Source: Gammaproteobacteria bacterium
Lineage (GTDB): Bacteria; Pseudomonadota; Gammaproteobacteria; Steroidobacterales; Steroidobacteraceae
Direction of reading: 5' to 3'
Assembly: GCA_019242385.1 (NCBI GenBank)
Contig: JAFAVO010000363.1
Coordinates: 1-10,588, forward strand
Length of the DNA stretch: 10,588 bases
The notes under the pieces are model-generated. The model was not told the DNA's origin and searched no databases. It saw only the letters and a program-made list of their open reading frames with translations. Positions 7,352-10,588 of this stretch are shown in pieces. Position numbers and translations under genes: made by a program. How positions within the stretch are numbered: position 1 is the first letter of the stretch; each line of letters starts with the position of its first letter.

Positions 7352-8466
7352 ACCCGATTGTACAGATCATCCGCAGAACAGGTTTGCAGCCCATAGTCGT
7401 CACCGCGCCCGCACTCGCTGAGCTCGGCACACGTCTCGCCGGACTCGAGCATATCGGGCTCGACACGGAGTTTCTGCGCGAGCGCACCTACCGCGCGCAG
7501 TTGTGTCTGGTACAGCTGGCAACCCCGGCCGAGGCGCTATGCGTCGATCCACTCGCACTCGGCGATCTCGCCCCGCTGGCGCAGGTGCTGACTGCCGACC
7601 GGGTGGTGAAGGTCATGCATGCGTCGCGCCAGGATCTCGAGGTGCTGCTGCCGATTGCGGGACTGACCCGGCCGGTGTTCGACACGCAGATCGCGGCGAG
7701 TCTTACCGGACTTCCCGCCCAGGTTGGTTATGCGGATGCGGTGCGTCGCTTTCTCGGCCGGCAGCTCGACAAGTCGCACACGCGCACCGACTGGTCGCGT
7801 CGTCCGCTGAGTGCCGAGCAGCTCGAGTACGCGCTCGATGACGTACGCTATCTGCTGCCGCTCGCTGAGCGGCTGCAGGAGGAGCTCGAGCGGCTCGGAC
7901 GTCTCGAATGGCTCGCCGAGGAGCTCTCGGAGCTCGCCGAGGTGCGTGCGCTCAGCGTCGCCCCGGAGGATGCCTGGCTGCGCGTGCGCGGACTGCGCCC
8001 GCTCGACCCGGCACGCGAGCGCCTGGCACGGTCACTCGCGGCGTGGCGCGAGCGTTACGCCCAGGAGCACGACCGGCCGCGCGGCTGGATCCTCGACGAT
8101 TCCGTGCTGCGCGAGCTCGTCCTGCAGGTGCCGCGGACGCTGCAGGCCGTGGCCGAGCTTCCGGAGATGCCGCGGGGTTTCGTGAAGCGGCACGGTGCGG
8201 AGCTGCTCGAGTGCATCGAGCGTGCCCAGGTACCCCAGCCGCCGCCACCAATGCCGGACCGGCAGCGTCCCGATCCGGTCCGCTCGGCCCTCATCAAGAA
8301 GCTGAGCAGCATCAGCCAGGCCGTGGCGCGCGAGCTCAACCTCGTCCCGGAGGTGCTGGCGACCCGGCGCGACCTCGAGCAGATTGCCGACGGGCGGCCG
8401 GATGGCGCCCTGCTGCGCGGCTGGCGCCGGGGAGTGCTCGGCGAGCGCCTCCTCGCCGCCCTCTGA
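7345..8466 (+). CDS. rnd: Ribonuclease D
   Basis: 3'-5' exoribonuclease of the DEDDy class that trims tRNA precursors and other stable RNAs in the cytoplasm. With M1 at 7345 (373 residues): Exo I LDTEF (D40, E42); Exo II VMHASRQDLEVL with D97; DTQIAASL (113-120); LDKSHTRTDWSRRPL (141-155); and Exo III EYALDDVRYLLPL with Y162 and D166, the Tyr-x3-Asp that defines DEDDy. An HRDC domain follows at about 218-298. All catalytic residues are present. The start is uncertain: the ATG at 7345 has no ribosome binding site and overlaps a -10-like CATAAT, whereas the TTG at 7384 (residue 14) aligns with the usual RNase D N-terminus (LQPIVVTAPALAEL). If the CATAAT is the promoter, the TTG is the true start and the protein has 360 residues. 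Length either way is close to E. coli RNase D. Confidence 0.93.
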   Translation: MRDPIVQIIRRTGLQPIVVTAPALAELGTRLAGLEHIGLDTEFLRERTYRAQLCLVQLATPAEALCVDPLALGDLAPLAQVLTADRVVKVMHASRQDLEVLLPIAGLTRPVFDTQIAASLTGLPAQVGYADAVRRFLGRQLDKSHTRTDWSRRPLSAEQLEYALDDVRYLLPLAERLQEELERLGRLEWLAEELSELAEVRALSVAPEDAWLRVRGLRPLDPARERLARSLAAWRERYAQEHDRPRGWILDDSVLRELVLQVPRTLQAVAELPEMPRGFVKRHGAELLECIERAQVPQPPPPMPDRQRPDPVRSALIKKLSSISQAVARELNLVPEVLATRRDLEQIADGRPDGALLRGWRRGVLGERLLAAL

Positions 8467-8501
8467 CCGCGATCACAGGCGAGCTAAACGGCCTGCGCAG
8501 C

Positions 8502-8516
8502 CACCGGGGGCCGGTG
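8502..8516 (+). terminator. Weak hairpin downstream of rnd
   Basis: CACCGG (8502-8507) and CCGGTG (8511-8516) form a perfect 6-bp GC-rich stem with a GGG loop, 36 bases after the rnd stop codon. A short T-run follows only after about ten more bases (8527-8530), so it is at best an imperfect intrinsic terminator. Confidence 0.25.
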
Positions 8517-8539
8517 TGTAAGGCGCTTTTCATGCAGAG

Positions 8540-8643
8540 ATCAACGTGCTTATGCACCAGCATCAACGTGCTTATGCACCAGCATCAACATGCTTATGCA
8601 CCAGCATCAACATGCTTATGCACCAGCATCAACATGCTGATGC
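8540..8643. repeat. Tandem 22-bp direct repeat array, four full units plus partial fifth, with DnaA-box-like cores
   Basis: Full units are 8540-8561, 8562-8583, 8584-8605 and 8606-8627. Units 1 and 2 are identical to each other, units 3 and 4 are identical to each other, and the pairs differ only at the seventh base (G versus A). A partial fifth unit spans 8628-8643 with one mismatch, and 8532-8539 looks like a degenerate unit end on the left. Each full unit contains TTATGCACC (8550, 8572, 8594 and 8616 onward), eight of nine matches to the DnaA box TTATNCACA. The 22-bp period is about two helical turns. The rest of the 260-base gap between rnd and adk holds only two small hairpins (8502-8516 and 8701-8713) and no gene I can support. 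Confidence 0.9.
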
Positions 8644-8700
8644 CATGACCGATCGTGACCACAAGCACCCCGTGGCCCGCGGGATCGCCCGCCCGGGCAG

Positions 8701-8713
8701 GGGCTATCAGCCC
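8701..8713 (-). terminator. Small hairpin just downstream of adk
   Basis: GGGCT (8701-8705) and AGCCC (8709-8713) form a perfect 5-bp stem with a 3-base loop, 13 bases beyond the adk stop codon on the minus strand. No T-run follows, so termination activity is only a possibility. Confidence 0.2.
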
Positions 8714-8726
8714 AGGTTGAGGTCCT

Positions 8727-9608
8727 TCAGCGGCGTCCGCGCCGCGCGCTGCCACGGCGGCGGGTGCGCCGCTGTCCGCCGCGGACGCGGCCTGCCGCCG
8801 CGCGAGCGACCCGCGTCGCCGCCGTGGCCCGCACCACCCGCGCGGCCCGCTTGCGCTTGGCGGCCGGGGCACGCTTCGGCAGCCGTCGCGCGGCAGCCCG
8901 GCGCGGCTTTCTGCTCTTTGCCGCGCGGCGCGGCGGCGCAGCGACGCGCGGCAGGGCGTGCAGCGCCCGCTCGAGCCGCTCGGTCACCTCCGCCACCTCG
9001 CCCTCCGCATCGATGGTCTGCAGCAGTCCGCGCTCGCGATAGAACTCGATGAGTGGCCGGGTCTTCTCCTCGTACACCCGAAGCCGCTCGGCCACCGTGG
9101 CCTCGTTGTCATCCGGCCGTTGGATGAGCCGGTGGGGGAGGCCGGTCGTCGAACAGGGCTCGCTCTCGCTGAGCTCCGCCTTCGAGGTGGACACGTTGAA
9201 GACGCGACCACAGTCCGCGCAGGTGCGCCGCCCGGAGATGCGCCGTACGAGCTCCGCGTTGTCGACCTCCAGCTGCACCACCGCATCGAGGGGCTGGCGC
9301 AATGTCTTCAGCAGCCGCTCGAGCGCCTGCGCCTGCGTGAGGTTGCGCGGAAAGCCATCGAGTATGAAGCCGGCGCGTGCATCGTCCTCGCGCAGCCGCT
9401 CGCGGATCATGCCGAGCACCAGCGCATCCTCTACCAGCCGCCCGCCTTCCATCGCCGCCTTGGCCTTGCGTCCGAGCTCGCTCCCGGAGGCGACCGCGGC
9501 GCGCAGCAGATCGCCGGTTGAGATCTGTGGTATGTGCTCGCGCTGCATGAGCCGTTGAGACTGGGTGCCTTTGCCCGAGCCCGGCGGGCCCAACAGGATG
9601 ATGCGCAT
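8727..9608 (-). CDS. adk: Adenylate kinase with Arg/Lys-rich C-terminal tail
   Basis: Cytoplasmic enzyme interconverting ATP + AMP and 2 ADP. With M1 at 9608 (293 residues): P-loop GPPGSGKGTQ (7-16), STGDLLR (30-36) of the AMP site, GFILDGFPRN (80-89), a long-type LID (about 122-167) with GRRTCADCGRVF, and RPDDNEATVAERLRVYEEKTRPLIEFY (164-190) with the conserved LID/hinge arginines and acidic residues. The core ends near residue 220, the normal length for long-type Adk (E. coli 214). It is followed by about 73 extra residues (221-293) with 31 Arg/Lys, no Asp or Glu, and many Ala, resembling histone-H1-like tails. LID metal positions read C130, C133, C152 and T155, so the fourth ligand is missing. 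The start at 9608 puts the P-loop at its usual place; an upstream ATG at 9656 would add 16 unconserved residues. No strong ribosome binding site is visible. Confidence 0.95.
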   Translation of the reverse strand: MRIILLGPPGSGKGTQSQRLMQREHIPQISTGDLLRAAVASGSELGRKAKAAMEGGRLVEDALVLGMIRERLREDDARAGFILDGFPRNLTQAQALERLLKTLRQPLDAVVQLEVDNAELVRRISGRRTCADCGRVFNVSTSKAELSESEPCSTTGLPHRLIQRPDDNEATVAERLRVYEEKTRPLIEFYRERGLLQTIDAEGEVAEVTERLERALHALPRVAAPPRRAAKSRKPRRAAARRLPKRAPAAKRKRAARVVRATAATRVARAAAGRVRGGQRRTRRRGSARRGRR

Positions 9609-9677
9609 GATTGTCGTGATCGAAACGGCCGCGGCCCGCAGCACGAGGGCTGGCAACGTTACCGGCCGCTCCGGGTG

Positions 9678-9697
9678 AGGTCAAACCGACCTGGTCG
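9678..9697. promoter_or_regulatory. Overlapping inverted repeats in adk/phosphofructokinase divergent spacer
   Basis: AGGTC (9678-9682) pairs with GACCT (9688-9692) across AAACC, and the second arm is shared with a perfect 11-bp odd palindrome CGACCTGGTCG (9687-9697). Both lie in the 122-base spacer between the divergent adk and phosphofructokinase starts, where an operator would be expected. I cannot identify a regulator, and no convincing -35/-10 pair is visible for either gene. Confidence 0.25.
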
Positions 9698-9730
9698 CGG
9701 CCCGTTCACACGGTGCGTTATCCTTCCGCC

Positions 9731-10588
9731 ATGAAGAAGAAACCGTTGAGAAATGCCTTCTACGCCCAGTCGGGCGGAGTATCGGCCGTCATCAACGCCT
9801 CGGCCTGTGGCGTGATCGAGACGGCCATGCGCTCGCGCAGGATCGGCAAGGTCTATGCCGGTCGCGACGGTATCGTCGGCGCGCTCACCGAGGATCTGAT
9901 CGATGTCGGGCGCGAGAGCCGCGCGACCATACGCGGCCTGAAATACACACCCGCCGGGGCTTTCGGCTCGGCGCGCTTCAAGCTCAAGGGTCTCGAGCAG
10001 AACCGCGCGGAGTATGAGCGGCTGATCGAGGTCTTCCGCGCTCACGACATCGGCTATTTCTTCTACAACGGCGGCAACGACTCCATGGACACCGCGCTCA
10101 AGGTGTCGCAGCTCGGCGAGGCGCTCGGCTTCCCGATCACCTGCGTCGGTGTCCCGAAGACGGTCGACAACGACCTGCCGCACACCGATTGCTGCCCGGG
10201 CTTCGGTTCGGTGGCCAAGTACGTCGCGGTCTCGACACGCGAGGCGGCGCTCGATGTCGCGTCGATGGCGCGCACCTCGACCCGGGTGTTCGTGCTGGAG
10301 GTCATGGGCAGGCACGCCGGCTGGATAGCGGCCTCCGCCGGGCTCGCCGGGCGCGGCACCGATGAGGCCCCGCACATCATCCTGTTTCCGGAGGTGCCCT
10401 TCGAGCAGCAGCGTTTTCTCGAGCAGGTGCGCGCTGCCGTGGAGACCCATGGCTTCTGCGTGATCGTGGTATCCGAGGGCGCCGCCTACCCAGATGGCAA
10501 GTTCCTCGCGGAGGCTGGCACACGCGATGCCTTCGGCCACGCGCAGCTCGGTGGTGTGGCGCCGGTGGTCGCCAACATGGTGCGCGAG
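9731..10588 (+). CDS. PPi-type 6-phosphofructokinase, partial (3' end outside window)
   Basis: First 286 residues of a PFK-family enzyme (fructose-6-phosphate phosphorylation, glycolysis/gluconeogenesis, cytoplasm). Seen: NAFYAQSGGVSAVINAS (8-24), the phosphoryl-donor loop; YNGGNDSMDT (112-121); PKTVDND (142-148) with the catalytic Asp in the middle; and LEVMGRHAGWIA (189-200), binding fructose-6-phosphate. Two residues separate PPi- from ATP-users in this family: Asp at the GGxD position (D117 here, Gly in E. coli PfkA G104) and Lys in PKT (K143 here, Gly in PGT). Both are the PPi type, so pyrophosphate is the likely donor and the reaction would be reversible. N116 occupies the place of the Mg-binding Asp of E. 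coli PfkA (D103). The ATG at 9731 has no clear Shine-Dalgarno. The reading frame is open to the window edge; family length suggests 110-140 residues are missing. Confidence 0.92.
   Translation, partial: MKKKPLRNAFYAQSGGVSAVINASACGVIETAMRSRRIGKVYAGRDGIVGALTEDLIDVGRESRATIRGLKYTPAGAFGSARFKLKGLEQNRAEYERLIEVFRAHDIGYFFYNGGNDSMDTALKVSQLGEALGFPITCVGVPKTVDNDLPHTDCCPGFGSVAKYVAVSTREAALDVASMARTSTRVFVLEVMGRHAGWIAASAGLAGRGTDEAPHIILFPEVPFEQQRFLEQVRAAVETHGFCVIVVSEGAAYPDGKFLAEAGTRDAFGHAQLGGVAPVVANMVRE

Noticed and set aside
8540..8643. CRISPR array
   Set aside because: Units are contiguous 22-bp copies without spacers, and no cas gene is in the window.
8540..8643. Plasmid-type iteron origin
   Set aside because: The length and tandem layout fit iterons, but no replication initiator, partition gene or AT-rich melting region is nearby, and the neighbours are chromosomal housekeeping genes.
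7908..8648. 246-codon plus-strand frame inside rnd
   Set aside because: It is an alternative frame of rnd with Arg/Ala/Pro-rich noise; the RNase D frame has the catalytic and HRDC motifs.
8727..8949. Frameshift as the cause of the Adk tail
   Set aside because: The adk core reaches its normal end in frame and continues uninterrupted into the tail. No displaced conserved Adk sequence is visible in another frame, so a frameshift is unnecessary, although a lost ancestral stop codon cannot be excluded.
8546..9052. Plus-strand open frame running through the 22-bp array (MHQHQH-type sequence) into the region opposite the adk tail
   Set aside because: The 22-bp unit simply has no stop codons in this frame. 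The downstream part is antisense to adk, the start sits in the repeat, and no ribosome binding site or domain is present.
9659..10540. Long open frame of 293 codons on the minus strand opposite the phosphofructokinase
   Set aside because: It is antisense to a gene with clear PFK motifs, has no family motifs of its own and reflects the high-GC third codon positions of the real gene.

Overview
The window is about 10.6 kb of high-GC chromosomal DNA packed with housekeeping and cell-envelope genes. Gene content (mpl, RNase D, a WaaE/KdtX-like glycosyltransferase, a GT9 heptosyltransferase-type enzyme, adenylate kinase, a PPi-type phosphofructokinase) points to a Gram-negative gammaproteobacterium. 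A PPi-type phosphofructokinase beside adk is reminiscent of Xanthomonadales and neighbouring deep-branching orders; this placement is an inference and no rRNA is present to test it. I see no tRNA, rRNA, IS element, integrase, phage gene, CRISPR array or toxin-antitoxin locus.

Layout. (1) 8-877 (+) is an exported TraB/GumN-family protein; 936-1829 (-) is a CPBP-family membrane protease. They converge on a short spacer with a perfect hairpin and an imperfect 31-bp direct repeat. (2) 1910-4830 holds three glycosyltransferases on alternating strands: GT9 (+), GT4 (-), GT2 WaaE/KdtX-like (+), probably acting in LPS core or other surface-glycan assembly. (3) 4798-7314 (-) is a tight three-gene unit, transcribed as a small polytopic membrane protein, then mpl (murein tripeptide recycling ligase), then a stand-alone LON substrate-binding-domain protein. 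(4) 7345-8466 (+) is RNase D, divergent from that unit across a 15-bp perfect palindrome that contains a -10-like CATAAT. (5) 8467-8726 is the only sizeable gap. It carries a tandem array of four 22-bp units plus a partial fifth, each full unit containing a near-consensus DnaA-box-like 9-mer. (6) 8727-9608 (-) is adenylate kinase with an unusual Arg/Lys/Ala-rich C-terminal tail of about 73 residues and an atypical LID metal site. (7) 9731 to the right edge (+) is a PPi-type 6-phosphofructokinase, cut by the window end and divergent from adk.

The genes fall into envelope work (glycosyltransferases, murein recycling, membrane proteins), RNA processing (RNase D) and nucleotide/phosphate energy metabolism (Adk and PPi-PFK, which share a 122-bp divergent promoter region). 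Nothing here looks like a complete new defence or mobile system. The strongest unusual signals are the histone-like tail and hybrid LID of Adk, the 22-bp repeat array with DnaA-box-like cores next to adk, and the symmetric promoter/operator at the rnd start.
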